Under the pieces are notes generated by a model, which had not been told where the DNA came from, ran no database searches, and saw only the letters and a list, made by a program, of their open reading frames with translations. Below are positions 20,817-30,700 of a stretch of DNA of 64,000 bases, one piece after another. The first letter of the stretch is position 1. Each line of letters opens with the position of its first letter. Position numbers and translations under genes: made by a program. Origin of the DNA: Symsagittifera roscoffensis (taxonomy: Eukaryota; Xenacoelomorpha; Acoela; Convolutidae); contig NC_087068.1 in assembly GCF_963678635.1 (NCBI RefSeq), positions 44,561,013 to 44,625,012 on the forward strand, read 5' to 3'.

Positions 20817-23431
20817 CGTGGGCTAAAAAAATTATTATTTTGAGACTGAAAAGCGGTGGTATGGGGTTGTTCAATAATTTGTTCATAAGTATTATCATCT
20901 TGTGATTGGTGTGTCATTATATGTTGGATGGGACTTTGTGATATGGTTGGTCGAAAATTTTGATTATGTGTTATGGCTAAATTTCGAAAATTACGTGGGA
21001 CTAGGGATAATGGATGGTTATGTGGTAGGGGTGGTAACTGTGGTGCTGTTGGCGTTGTGTCTACATTGTTATGTTCTTCGTCGTATGTGTTCTGTCTGGT
21101 TGCTATTCTTGTGTTATATTCTTTTATTTGTGCATCTAAAAGAATTTTGTTTATTGATGTAGAAAAAATTCCAAAAAATCCTGCAAAGAGTATGCGTGCT
21201 ACGCTTGCTTGTCTGTTTACTTGTGTGTGTATAGCACATGTGTTGTAGATTCCTTTTAAAAGTGAGAAAAGAAATCCAATAAAGTTAAACATTGCGTATA
21301 AAATAGTCAATTTTTCTAAGATGTAGTAGGGCCATCCTAGAAAATCAAGAATTTCATTTTTGAGTGTTACAAAGCTAAAAATATTGATGGGTGATATATC
21401 TTGGGGACGGTATTTTTCACCGTTTAGATATATATAATCTTTAATGTCTTTAAAATATCCGCTATAGTCTTGCGTATAGATGTCTGCAAATCCTGCGGTT
21501 TCTGCAAGTTTGCGTAAGTTTTGGTCAATTGATTGTCTTTGTATAGTGTCCATTTGTGTTAATAATTCTTGGAATTGTTGTGTTCGAATGTGATGTTGAA
21601 TATCTGATTTTGAATATATTCCTATTGATTGTAAGTCTATATTTGGGTTTCGAGCAATAGCGCGAATGCTTTCTGGTGAAAATTTTTTGAGTGATTGCAT
21701 TAATGTGGGATATGGGGTGAGAAGGTAATATTTAACTTCATCAGGGTTTAGTTGTACTACATTGTGGCTATTTTCTGATCCACATGGGACTGCGGTATCC
21801 CAGAAATAGGTTCTTCGCGAAAGTGTGTCAACGAAATGTACTTTATTCTTATAAAAGATAGGGATTCTTTTATAGCATCGTTTATCTTCAAAAACGTAGA
21901 GTGGTGATACTTTTTTAGTACAAGTATAAAACCATAAGATGTTTCCTTCATAGTCTAAAAAATTTGATCTATTTCCTGATAGTAAATATCCTGCGTAGGG
22001 TATTTTTAATACTGCTAGTGCAAGTGATTGTAATATTTGTGTTCTTTCTAATTCGCATAGTTGGTGTAGTGTTTCTAATTCGGAGAGTGACATTTCTTGA
22101 AAAATTCGGCTAATCGTATAGTCTAGTTTCATGTCTAAGTGAATATCATAGTGGATATTACCAAAATATGTACTATTCATTAGTGATAGGTCTTGTAAAC
22201 GTGTGCTTTGAGCGTCTTGGGGTTTTAGATGTCCACCAGGTTGACCTGTATTCTTTTGAAAATTAACTGGTATATATGATGTTCCTTCATTTAGGGGATG
22301 ACTTGTGGCGTGTGGGTCGACTTTTATTTTTCCAGTGGTCATGTCGAATCCATTTTCGTATTCAACTAATATTTCAGAGTATTGTGTTTTGTGAAGTGGG
22401 TTTTTATATTTACATGCGAGTTCTGTTTCTTGATATACTTGAAAACGTGTTAATTTATTTTCTATATTTTGAATGTTTCGAAAATCAGAACTTATTTTTC
22501 GTAATGGATTTACTTGTTCATATGGTATTGATTGTATAGAATATTTTTCGTGAAATTTTATCATACGAGCGTGTATTTTTGCTACTTGAAATGTTGTACA
22601 TGTGTCTTCGGGGAACCAAACAATTGTTGCTTGCGTTCTTGTTGTAGGGTCACAATAGCCTTGGTCGTTTTTACAAGGTAATCTAATTCCTTGATAGATC
22701 ATTGTGTTGTCTGATAAATCTCGTGTGAGTTGAATTTTTTCGAGTTGTATTTTCCAATCGAAGAACATTATTTCTTGGTATCCTTTAATTTTTGTGTCTG
22801 CTTTGCAGTTTGATGGGTTATTTATACCAATGTGTGGTATCCAGTGTTTATCGTGCATGTCATAGGTTAATCGTCCGTTTGCGCCGTTATATGGGTACTT
22901 TTCATCTAATTTTATATGTCCTTGATATCTTTCAAGTTCTGCTTGATGTACAGAATCTGAAAAAACTTGGAAATATACTAACTTTCTATCTGTGTTTTTA
23001 TTTTTTGTGATGTTTAGTCGGAGTAACTCGTTTTTACAATCTTCGGGATTGAGATGTAAAAGTCGTTCTATATTACTCTGGTAGAATGATTCATGGTCAA
23101 GTCGGTTTTTATTTCCGTTTGAGACTTGTGAACAATGTACTTTCTTTTCAGAAAATGTTGCTGTGAATTTATATCCTGTAACTGTTGTTGCTCGGGCTTT
23201 TGAATAAAGTGTTGCTATTACATTTGTAGTTTCTATTGCTTGGGGTTCTGTTTCGCATTGTGATACTTGATTTATTGCATACTTGTGTAGTGTTTTTTGT
23301 TCGTTTTCTTCACAATCGTAATGTGTTACTAATAAATCTTGGGGTCCTGTGCGGGGAGAAGGGTTTATGTTTTGATTTGAGATTACTAGAAAAAGGAGTT
23401 GGAGAAAAATTAAAATTTTTAGAATATACAT
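20813..23431 (-). CDS. env: E1 envelope-like glycoprotein
   Basis: 872 aa, ATG 23431 to TGA 20813. A clear signal peptide (residues 1-18, IFLQLLFLVIS core) precedes a Cys-rich ectodomain of about 690 residues with several N-x-S/T sites and a compact YCDPTTRTQATIVWFPEDTC block. Hydrophobic segments lie about 695-725 (YAMFNFIGFLFSLL) and 735-755 (ILFAGFFGIFSTSI), followed by a cytoplasmic-type tail of about 115 residues rich in Asn/Gln/His. This is the layout of a type I viral envelope. I saw no clear R-x-[KR]-R furin site followed by a fusion peptide (only a dibasic LSRRT), and I cannot place it in a known Env class. Its stop overlaps the next ATG (ATGA at 20816-20813). It is absent from E2/E3. 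Confidence 0.75.
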   Translation of the reverse strand: MYILKILIFLQLLFLVISNQNINPSPRTGPQDLLVTHYDCEENEQKTLHKYAINQVSQCETEPQAIETTNVIATLYSKARATTVTGYKFTATFSEKKVHCSQVSNGNKNRLDHESFYQSNIERLLHLNPEDCKNELLRLNITKNKNTDRKLVYFQVFSDSVHQAELERYQGHIKLDEKYPYNGANGRLTYDMHDKHWIPHIGINNPSNCKADTKIKGYQEIMFFDWKIQLEKIQLTRDLSDNTMIYQGIRLPCKNDQGYCDPTTRTQATIVWFPEDTCTTFQVAKIHARMIKFHEKYSIQSIPYEQVNPLRKISSDFRNIQNIENKLTRFQVYQETELACKYKNPLHKTQYSEILVEYENGFDMTTGKIKVDPHATSHPLNEGTSYIPVNFQKNTGQPGGHLKPQDAQSTRLQDLSLMNSTYFGNIHYDIHLDMKLDYTISRIFQEMSLSELETLHQLCELERTQILQSLALAVLKIPYAGYLLSGNRSNFLDYEGNILWFYTCTKKVSPLYVFEDKRCYKRIPIFYKNKVHFVDTLSRRTYFWDTAVPCGSENSHNVVQLNPDEVKYYLLTPYPTLMQSLKKFSPESIRAIARNPNIDLQSIGIYSKSDIQHHIRTQQFQELLTQMDTIQRQSIDQNLRKLAETAGFADIYTQDYSGYFKDIKDYIYLNGEKYRPQDISPINIFSFVTLKNEILDFLGWPYYILEKLTILYAMFNFIGFLFSLLKGIYNTCAIHTQVNRQASVARILFAGFFGIFSTSINKILLDAQIKEYNTRIATRQNTYDEEHNNVDTTPTAPQLPPLPHNHPLSLVPRNFRNLAITHNQNFRPTISQSPIQHIMTHQSQDDNTYEQIIEQPHTTAFQSQNNNFFSPR

Positions 23432-24552
23432 GTGTATGACAATCCTGAGTAAGGGTTATAAAATGTGATGTAACCAATTGTCTTTTTGGTATATCTGTCG
23501 TATTTGTATATTACTTCAGTGGTTATAAATGGTGGTGGTAGTGATTGAGCTGTTATGTTTGGTGGATTTAATGGGTAGGGATGTTGAGTAATGTTGTTTA
23601 ATTTAACTGTGATTTCAAACTTTAATTGTAAACTGTTTTGTTGGAGTATTTGGATATTGTGATCACGGATATCGTCGTGAATGTCTTGTCGATATTGTAA
23701 TCTATTAAGTGCCCAGTTGTGAAGGCGATTACTTTCTAGATGTTGTCCAAATAATGGTGGAGGTGCTGTAAATGTATTCCAGTCTAGTCTTAAAGGGATA
23801 TTTGTTGATGATTGTTCTCGATATCTTGCGTCGAGATTATTTGGGAAATTTAAGTTAAAAGGTGGTGGTGAAATCTGGCTTATTGATGGTGTTGATGGTA
23901 GTGATAATGTTTCTGGTAGTGATGAGGATGTTGTTGTATCCGTAGAAATATCTATTGGATCATTGACTAAATTTAGTTCACCTTGTGTAAATGAATGTGT
24001 TGTCCAATATGGTAGTCGTGATGCCTGGTTTGGGGGGTTAAAGGGGTTTTCACGTATTTGTTCAGATGTTGGTGTTGAGCCTAAGTAATCTGAGGGTAAG
24101 CTTGAGGTGCTACGTTGTGAAAGAAGTGTTGGGGTTTCTGGTAAGATACCAGTGGGGTTTTCTGGAGTGTTTTGTGATGGGGATTGAGGTATTTCAAAAT
24201 GAACTCGGGGAGTTTGAAAATTTCTATTTCTTCGAGGATGTATAATTTGTCTATTTATTTCTGTTGTGTTTTGGTTTTGACTAGGATTTCGTATTCTACT
24301 TAGTTCTGGTGGTAGTGTTGGGTATAGATTATATGTTGGTTCACTTAAAGGTGCTTGCCGTTGAACGGGTTCTAGTGGTTCAGATAAGCGTGCGTGTCGT
24401 TCTTCAAAAGTATATGGGTTATCTTGAAAGGAAATTCGTGTAGATGTTTGAGGATTTTGGGTAGTTGAAGGTGTTGTTGGGTTATCTTGGGATGATGTCG
24501 GTGAAGACTGACTTTGTGACTGTTGGGTAGCAATTTTTGATAGGTTTTTGAT
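23419..24552 (-). CDS. E1 377-codon frame without any methionine
   Basis: Open from the codon after a double TAA (24558-24553) to TAA 23419 and containing no ATG at all, so it cannot start by itself; it must be reached by splicing or a non-AUG start. Acceptor-like CCAACAG lies about 25-30 nt inside the frame. The N-terminal two thirds are Ser/Thr/Pro/Gln/Asn-rich and probably disordered; the last 100 codons look folded (LDWNTFTAPPPLFGQHLESN, then LQYRQDIHDDIRDHNIQILQ). No homologue recognised. It overlaps the env ATG by 13 nt in another frame. The length and biased composition with no stops argue strongly that it is coding. Confidence 0.7.
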   Translation of the reverse strand: MKNLSKIATQQSQSQSSPTSSQDNPTTPSTTQNPQTSTRISFQDNPYTFEERHARLSEPLEPVQRQAPLSEPTYNLYPTLPPELSRIRNPSQNQNTTEINRQIIHPRRNRNFQTPRVHFEIPQSPSQNTPENPTGILPETPTLLSQRSTSSLPSDYLGSTPTSEQIRENPFNPPNQASRLPYWTTHSFTQGELNLVNDPIDISTDTTTSSSLPETLSLPSTPSISQISPPPFNLNFPNNLDARYREQSSTNIPLRLDWNTFTAPPPLFGQHLESNRLHNWALNRLQYRQDIHDDIRDHNIQILQQNSLQLKFEITVKLNNITQHPYPLNPPNITAQSLPPPFITTEVIYKYDRYTKKTIGYITFYNPYSGLSYTCIF

Positions 24553-24560
24553 TTATTATT

Positions 24561-24749
24561 TTAGTGAAAAAGTTTATGTTTATTATAATATTCTTCTAAA
24601 AAAAAAATTAGAAGGATTGTTGCTAGGGCAAATGTGAGGATTGCTTTCTTTATACATTTGCATATGGTCAAAATGAGGGATGATAAAAATGTTATGAAAA
24701 TTACAAACAGTAGAAAAATATCAGTACTACTGAAAATAGTTCGTATCAT
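24561..24749 (-). CDS. E1 small double-pass membrane ORF (62 aa)
   Basis: ATG 24749 to TAA 24561. Two hydrophobic segments (IFLLFVIFITFLSSLILTI and AILTFALATILLIFFL) are separated by a short basic loop with Cys (CKCIKKA), and the end is charged (EEYYNKHK): a convincing two-pass membrane layout. It ends 8 nt before the open frame of the 377-codon ORF, so the region is packed like a viral genome. Function unknown. Confidence 0.45.
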   Translation of the reverse strand: MIRTIFSSTDIFLLFVIFITFLSSLILTICKCIKKAILTFALATILLIFFLEEYYNKHKLFH

Positions 24750-24785
24750 TTAGACAAGTTGTATGAATCGTACCTGTGGATATAA

Positions 24786-24977
24786 TCAAGGGTTTTTGAA
24801 AGTTGGAGAAATAGTTCGAATATAGTGTAGAAAATTAAAAAATATATTACAAAAAATGATTAATATTATTAGAAAAGATTCAAGGATATCAAAAAGAAAT
24901 ATTATGAAAGTTTCAAGTATCGTAAAAAATTGTTTGAGGTTTGTGATAATTTTAGTGACTGTTTGATAGAAGAGCAT
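24786..24977 (-). CDS. E1 small hydrophobic ORF (63 aa)
   Basis: ATG 24977 to TGA 24786. After a short polar N-terminus nearly the whole protein is Phe/Ile/Leu-rich (TFIIFLFDILESFLIILII), one long or two short membrane segments, with a polar Arg/Lys tail. It stands 36 nt ahead of a second small hydrophobic ORF. The pair could be viroporin- or accessory-type membrane proteins. AT-rich DNA readily gives Phe/Ile-rich chance frames, so confidence is moderate. It falls in the part deleted from E2/E3, so no comparison is possible here. Confidence 0.4.
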   Translation of the reverse strand: MLFYQTVTKIITNLKQFFTILETFIIFLFDILESFLIILIIFCNIFFNFLHYIRTISPTFKNP

Positions 24978-25569
24978 TTAAGAAATGACTTCTTGATCGA
25001 ATATTTTTTGTTGTTTGGGGCAATTTTCAAGTGTGGTCGGATTATTTATTAGTTTTTTGACAAGTGGGTTGAGTTTGGTAAAAAATTGTTGGGGGCAGTT
25101 TTTATGGTGATCGGGAGGTCGTCTTTTTCTTTATTTTTGTTTGTCAAATGATCCGGGGTATGGTGAGATTTTTATACTTTAGGCTAATTAAAATGGTCGT
25201 TCTTTTACTTTAGGCTAATTTAACATATTTGTTTGGGGGATATTTGAGGTCTGAGTTGGGGAAATATTGTTGATCTTTGGTTTATTAGATAAGGGAGGGT
25301 TATGATATTATGGTGATATTTATTTTAGTTGTCAAGTTGGAGTGGTTTGCTTATTTTTGACCTGGAGGTTGTAAAGTTATAGTTATAGATATGCCTGGAG
25401 TTTAATATTTTTCGTCTAGTTGGTTTGTGTTAGAGTTATAGAAGGTGACGGATTGGTTGAATCCTATTGGCTAATTTTGAACTAGAATCGCTGCGTGTTT
25501 GTCATCATGTTATTTTGAAAAATGAAAGTGTAAAAGGTTTCAGAGGTGCAAAGATTATTAAATGTAGAA
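24978..25569 (-). other. E1 noncoding stretch between IN and the downstream ORFs
   Basis: No ORF of note. Two blocks are shared with E2 (49460-49580): a CTAGTTCAA...AGCCAATA block near 25470-25490 and a CATATCT.TAACTATAACT block near 25380-25400. A CCAAT-like box ahead of the env-side ORFs would fit an internal promoter or splice control, but this is speculation. Confidence 0.4.
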
Positions 25570-27753
25570 TTAAAGTTGTTTTTGAAATTCAACTTTCTTC
25601 AATATTTTAGATTGTGGGATGAATAATTTATAATTTTTACGTGGTTGATTTCTAAGTCGTGAAGACTCTCTATGTTCTGATTTGTCGATTTGTTCTTGGG
25701 GTATTATTTGTTCTGTCATTTTTCTATTTTTTCTTTCTTTTTGAGATGTATTTTGATCTAGATTTTTTGTATTGTTTTTTGTGGTGGTTGATTTTGTTAT
25801 TTGGTTTTTGAGGTGAAAATCTTTTTGTTCCTTTGTTGTATTTTCCGTATGTGGGTCATTTTGAATAACTTGTAAACCTGTAAAAGAATATAATTGAGTT
25901 AGTTCGCGGAGTGCGTATTCTTTTGGATAATAAGGTAATAGGTTATTTCGGTGTTGAACGATTTCTTTTTTGTCTGAGTCGGTGATTTTATATGTGACAT
26001 CAGTGGGTTTTGCAATTATTTGGTATGGTCCTTTACGAAGGGGTTGTAATTTTTTTGAAATTCCTTTTTGAGTATTTAAATTGGGTATTAAAACAAATGT
26101 TCCAATTTTTAAATCGGAGGCTGGTGTAAAGCGTGAATTTATTTGTTCATTAATGTTTTGCCTTTGTAACAACTTTTTTGTTACTTTTTGGTAAATTTCA
26201 TTGTGTTTTTTATCTCTGTTTAAAATCCATTCCGTGTGTGTACCGGAGGCTAATTTAAGAATTTGTGGGTGATGAAAATGATCTTCATCGTGTGTATGTA
26301 AAGGTAGGTTATAACAGATTGAGTCTTTATTTGGTTGACAATAACCTTGTGCGTTTTTATGAGAGTTTGCTGTAAACATTATTGGTTTGCGTGGCTTTTG
26401 GTTAAAAACCATTTCATATGGTGACATTCCTAAAGTTGTCGTGATTTGTGAATTATATGCTAAGGGAAATAATTTTACATCTGCTGACCATTCGGTGTAT
26501 CTTGTATCATATCCATTGATGATACATCTGAGATATTCTTGTAATGAACGGTTCATACCTTCGACTAAGCCGTTTGTCCAAGGTGCGTGAGATGTACGTG
26601 GTTTGTGTTTGATGTTATATAGATGACATAGTGTGATGATTTCATTATTTATGAATTCTGTACCGTTGTCTGTAACTAAAATTTCTGGTAGTCCGAATTT
26701 GGCTATCCAGTGTTCATAGAGTGTTGTGTAAGCGTAATAAGCGTTACAATGTGGTACTGGGTTAAGTGCTACATAATGTGTAAACGCGTCAACAATTACC
26801 ATAATGTAGGAGTTTCCTTCGGATGAGGGTGAAATTGGTCCTTTAGTATCAAATGAGATACGGTGGTTAAAGTACAAACTTTGTCCTTTAAAGTCTTGTT
26901 TTTGTGCTATTTGTTTTTGATTTGGATAAGGTTTATTTAGTTGACATACTATACAATCATTGCATAGTACTTTTATCCAAATTGGTGCATTTGGGAAATA
27001 AAAGTTTTGTATGAAATTTGAATATGTTTTCTCTGATCCAGAGTGTCCTTTAATATTTTGTGTATGTGAAATATTAAAAACTATGAGAATCATACTTAGA
27101 GGGAGACAGGGAACTATAGATTCATTTAATTTGTATTCTAGAAGGTCTGTGTTTTTGTTAATTGTTGTATTATTGAATTTTCGAAAATATCGGAGGAGTG
27201 TTTTATTTCCTAAAATAGTTGTATCTGCCTTGACGGGTTTAGTTTTATATTTGTGCCATGATTTTAGTTGTCTAATTACTGGGTCAAGATTTTGGTATTG
27301 TTTCAATGTTGAAATTGTAATTGTTTTTGTTGGGGGGAGAAAAATGTTTTCTATTTCTAATTTTGATAAGGGTATTGTATCAAGTGGGTCATGGAGGTCA
27401 AAAACTTGATTTATTGTGTATTTTGAATCGTTTGTTTGTGGTCCTGATAAGTTTATTTTATCAGTTAAGTTTTCTTTTTCAATGAGTGGAAAAAGATCTT
27501 TTTTAGGTGAATGTTGTTTTATTCTTTTTTGTTGGGTGTTATTTTTTATCCATTGTGAATATGGGATTGGTTTAAAAGTTGATGTTCCAAGTAGATCAAC
27601 TTCATAGTGATTATTTTGACAATCTAAATAAAGTGGAAAATGTTGTAAATTATTTATTTGTGATTGTTCAACGTCAGTTTTTACTGCATATTTGCATTCC
27701 AATCGGGGTGATGTTTCATTTTCTGCAAGGTAGAATTTTATATTTTTGGGTAT
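25570..27753 (-). CDS. E1 integrase, in frame with gag-pol after one TAA
   Basis: Open for 727 codons from just after the gag-pol TAA to TAA 25570. No ATG lies near the front (a TTG at 27702 is the best non-ATG; the first ATG is about 200 codons in), so it should be made as part of the polyprotein. Zinc-binding HHCC region about 230-268 (GHSG, CNDCIVC); catalytic core with Asp in FDTKG (about 302), Asp in VTDNGTEF (about 361) and Glu in GLVEGMN (about 397); GPY/F module (RKGPYQI) in the C-terminal part, typical of Ty3/gypsy; a long Lys/Gln/Glu-rich tail. All catalytic residues are present. E2 and E3 carry a broken homologue at 47965-49381 and 54763-56179. Confidence 0.88.
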   Translation of the reverse strand: MPKNIKFYLAENETSPRLECKYAVKTDVEQSQINNLQHFPLYLDCQNNHYEVDLLGTSTFKPIPYSQWIKNNTQQKRIKQHSPKKDLFPLIEKENLTDKINLSGPQTNDSKYTINQVFDLHDPLDTIPLSKLEIENIFLPPTKTITISTLKQYQNLDPVIRQLKSWHKYKTKPVKADTTILGNKTLLRYFRKFNNTTINKNTDLLEYKLNESIVPCLPLSMILIVFNISHTQNIKGHSGSEKTYSNFIQNFYFPNAPIWIKVLCNDCIVCQLNKPYPNQKQIAQKQDFKGQSLYFNHRISFDTKGPISPSSEGNSYIMVIVDAFTHYVALNPVPHCNAYYAYTTLYEHWIAKFGLPEILVTDNGTEFINNEIITLCHLYNIKHKPRTSHAPWTNGLVEGMNRSLQEYLRCIINGYDTRYTEWSADVKLFPLAYNSQITTTLGMSPYEMVFNQKPRKPIMFTANSHKNAQGYCQPNKDSICYNLPLHTHDEDHFHHPQILKLASGTHTEWILNRDKKHNEIYQKVTKKLLQRQNINEQINSRFTPASDLKIGTFVLIPNLNTQKGISKKLQPLRKGPYQIIAKPTDVTYKITDSDKKEIVQHRNNLLPYYPKEYALRELTQLYSFTGLQVIQNDPHTENTTKEQKDFHLKNQITKSTTTKNNTKNLDQNTSQKERKNRKMTEQIIPQEQIDKSEHRESSRLRNQPRKNYKLFIPQSKILKKVEFQKQL

Positions 27754-30700
27754 TTAAACTGTGGTTTTACGTGTAAGTAATTCAGGTGGCGTATTTCGAC
27801 TTAAAGTGTCTGTTAATGCAAGATTTTTTCCTGCGGTCCAAACTATATGTAAGTTTGGGAATTTCATTAAAATTAGTTGAAATCTATAAACTCGGTGATT
27901 TGGATTAGATTTTTGTGTAAAGAGAAAAATGATTGGTTTGTGATCTGTGAATAGAACTGTTGGATGTTTTGATCCAAGTATCAGAAATTCATATTCTGTT
28001 AGTGTATAGATTATGGCTGTACATTCTCTCATTAGGGTTGAGAGTCTTAGCTCTGCTTGAGTGAATAATCGAGAGTTTGCTGATATAAGGTTCAATTTGT
28101 TTGTACCATTATGTGATTGTAATAACGCTGCGCCGATGCCAAAGTTCGAAGCATCGCACATTGCGTAAAATGGTTGATCGGGATCTGGAATTGTGTTTGA
28201 AATTTGTTCAGTTAAGAGTTTCTTTATTTCTTCAAATCGTGCTTGATGTTCTGTATTCCATTCAAAATTATTTTGTTGTCTAAGTATATTATAGAATGGT
28301 CTTAGGTATAATTGCATTTTATAGACATATTTACTTAAAAAATTCAACATTCCAAGGAATTCTTGGATTTTCTTTTTGTTTGTTGGTGGTTGGAGTTTTT
28401 GAATAGCATCAATGCGTGATTTTAATGGGGTGATTGTTTTTCTTTCTATATTATGTCCTAAGAATTTTACTCTTGTCAAAAAGAAGTGTGATTTATCGGG
28501 GGCGGCCTTCAGATTTTCGTTCTGAAGTATTTGGTGATATTGTTCTAAAACATTGAACATTTCTTTTTTAGTCTGTGATTGCATAAAAACATCGTCTAAA
28601 TAGGTGATTGCGTTTTTCTTGAGTATTAGTGGTCGAAAAATTTTGCTCATAAAAGCTGAAAATGCTGCTGGTCCTATGGATATTCCATAGAATAAGCGGT
28701 TGAATTCATAATGTTGGTTTCCAATAACAAATTGTGTTAAACGTCGTGATTGTTCATCTAATGGCATTTGATTGTATGCACTATTCATATTGGCGGTGGT
28801 AAAGTATTTTCCGTTTATTTTTGTTAAAATAACTTGTATTGGTTCAATGGGCCAATTACACTTTGATTCATCTATGAGTGAGTTGAGGTATCTAGCATCG
28901 AGAACGATTTTTAATGATTCTCCTTTAGCTAGAATGATAACAGGGTTAATAAATGTGTTGCCTTTTGGTTGTTCTTCTTTATTTACTGGTGATATAATGT
29001 TGTATTGTTCTAAAATGTCGAGTATTCTGTTCACTTTATCGTGTAAGTGAATTGGTACTTTACTTGCTCTTTGTTTTTTGAAAACTGCGTCTGGTTTTAA
29101 TGGGAGATGTAGCGATGAGCTGATTTTACCAACATCAAATTTGGATGTTGCATAGACTGATGAATATTTAATTAGCTGTTTGGCTAGTTTTTCAAATTCG
29201 TCTTGTGTTATTTGTGAATGTTGGAAATCAAACATTGTTAAAAATTTCTGTTGATTCTCTGTGTAGTTACTTATGTTGAATGTAGGTTTGAAATATGGGG
29301 TTTTTGTGAAATAATCCGTATTTCTTTTTTCGTTACTTATTATATTATTTATGGATAATTCTTCATTAAGAATTGTGGATTGACAAATATCTAGTAATTG
29401 GAGTATATTATTTACACGATATGCTTTTTCGTGTATTGGTGATATTGTAGCGTTGGTTTCGCAATAGCCTAAAAGTCCTAAAGGTAGTGTTACTTGATAG
29501 GGTGTATTGTTGTATACATGTAGAGAAATAATATCTGAATTCGTGTTTTTCAAATATTTTATGGATGAAATTGTGATTTTGAAAAACTTATGGATAGGTT
29601 TGAATTCAAAATCTGACATATAAAATTTTTGTTTGTTTTGCTTTTTATCATATTGGTGAACTTGTTTTATTGAAAATTTATATATGTTTCCTGATAGTGG
29701 TTTCAGGTGTTTTCTTTGTTGGTTATATATTGGATAAAATTTTGAAAAGAATGGTGGTTGTTTGTTTAATCTTTGAAAAAATGTTAGGGATGTGTCTTTT
29801 GCTTTTGTGTATTTATCTTTGATTAGTATTTTACTGTTTAATATGTTGATTGTTGGTATATATTTAGAGATAAATGGTATTCCAATGATATTGTGTTTAA
29901 TATCAGTGATATGGACTATTTGTTTAAATGGTTTAGTTAAAATTTTATTTTGCTCCATTGTTCTTGTGGGGAGAAGAAATAATTGAATTTTTCCATAGTT
30001 TACCAATGTTGATCCTTGCGCTGTTGCTAGTTTACTGGAGGTTTCAAGAGGTGTTAGCTTTGGGTGTAAGGTTTTTATTTCATTCCATGTGGGAATGTTT
30101 ATTATATTTGATTCTGCTCCTGAATCAATTAGAAAATCAATTTCAAGATCTGGTGGTTGAAATTCTTTGCTTCTTGGACTTTCTAAAAGAAATGGTATTG
30201 TCCAAATTTTTTCTTTGGGTTGTTTTTTTTGTATGTTTTGATAGATATGATTTGTATTCAAGCATTTTGTTTTGTCATTCTCATTGGGTTGATTTGTAGT
30301 GTTAATTTCATTAGTTTTTTGCGTCGTCGGTGTGGAATGGATGGGTTCAATATAATAATTGTGAAGGAGTTCTGATTGATTTTCATATATGTGTGATGAA
30401 AATGGTTGTTCATATATAAAAGGTTCATAGTCATTTTCGACTGCTATCATATTGATGGAGATAGTGTTTTCTGTTTCACTTTCTGAGTCTGATGATTCAC
30501 AGTTTATTTGATTGAGTTGTAACATATCATTTACTGTGTCGTCAATACCTGGAGGGTCTGATGTTGTTTCTGGATTTGATTGTACTTGATTTATATTCCT
30601 TTGATGTTTAGGTGTACTACTTCTATGGCGATCATTAGAATTATTATAATGGTTATTATTCCTGTGTGGTGATTGGGAATAATTTCTATAACGATTATTA

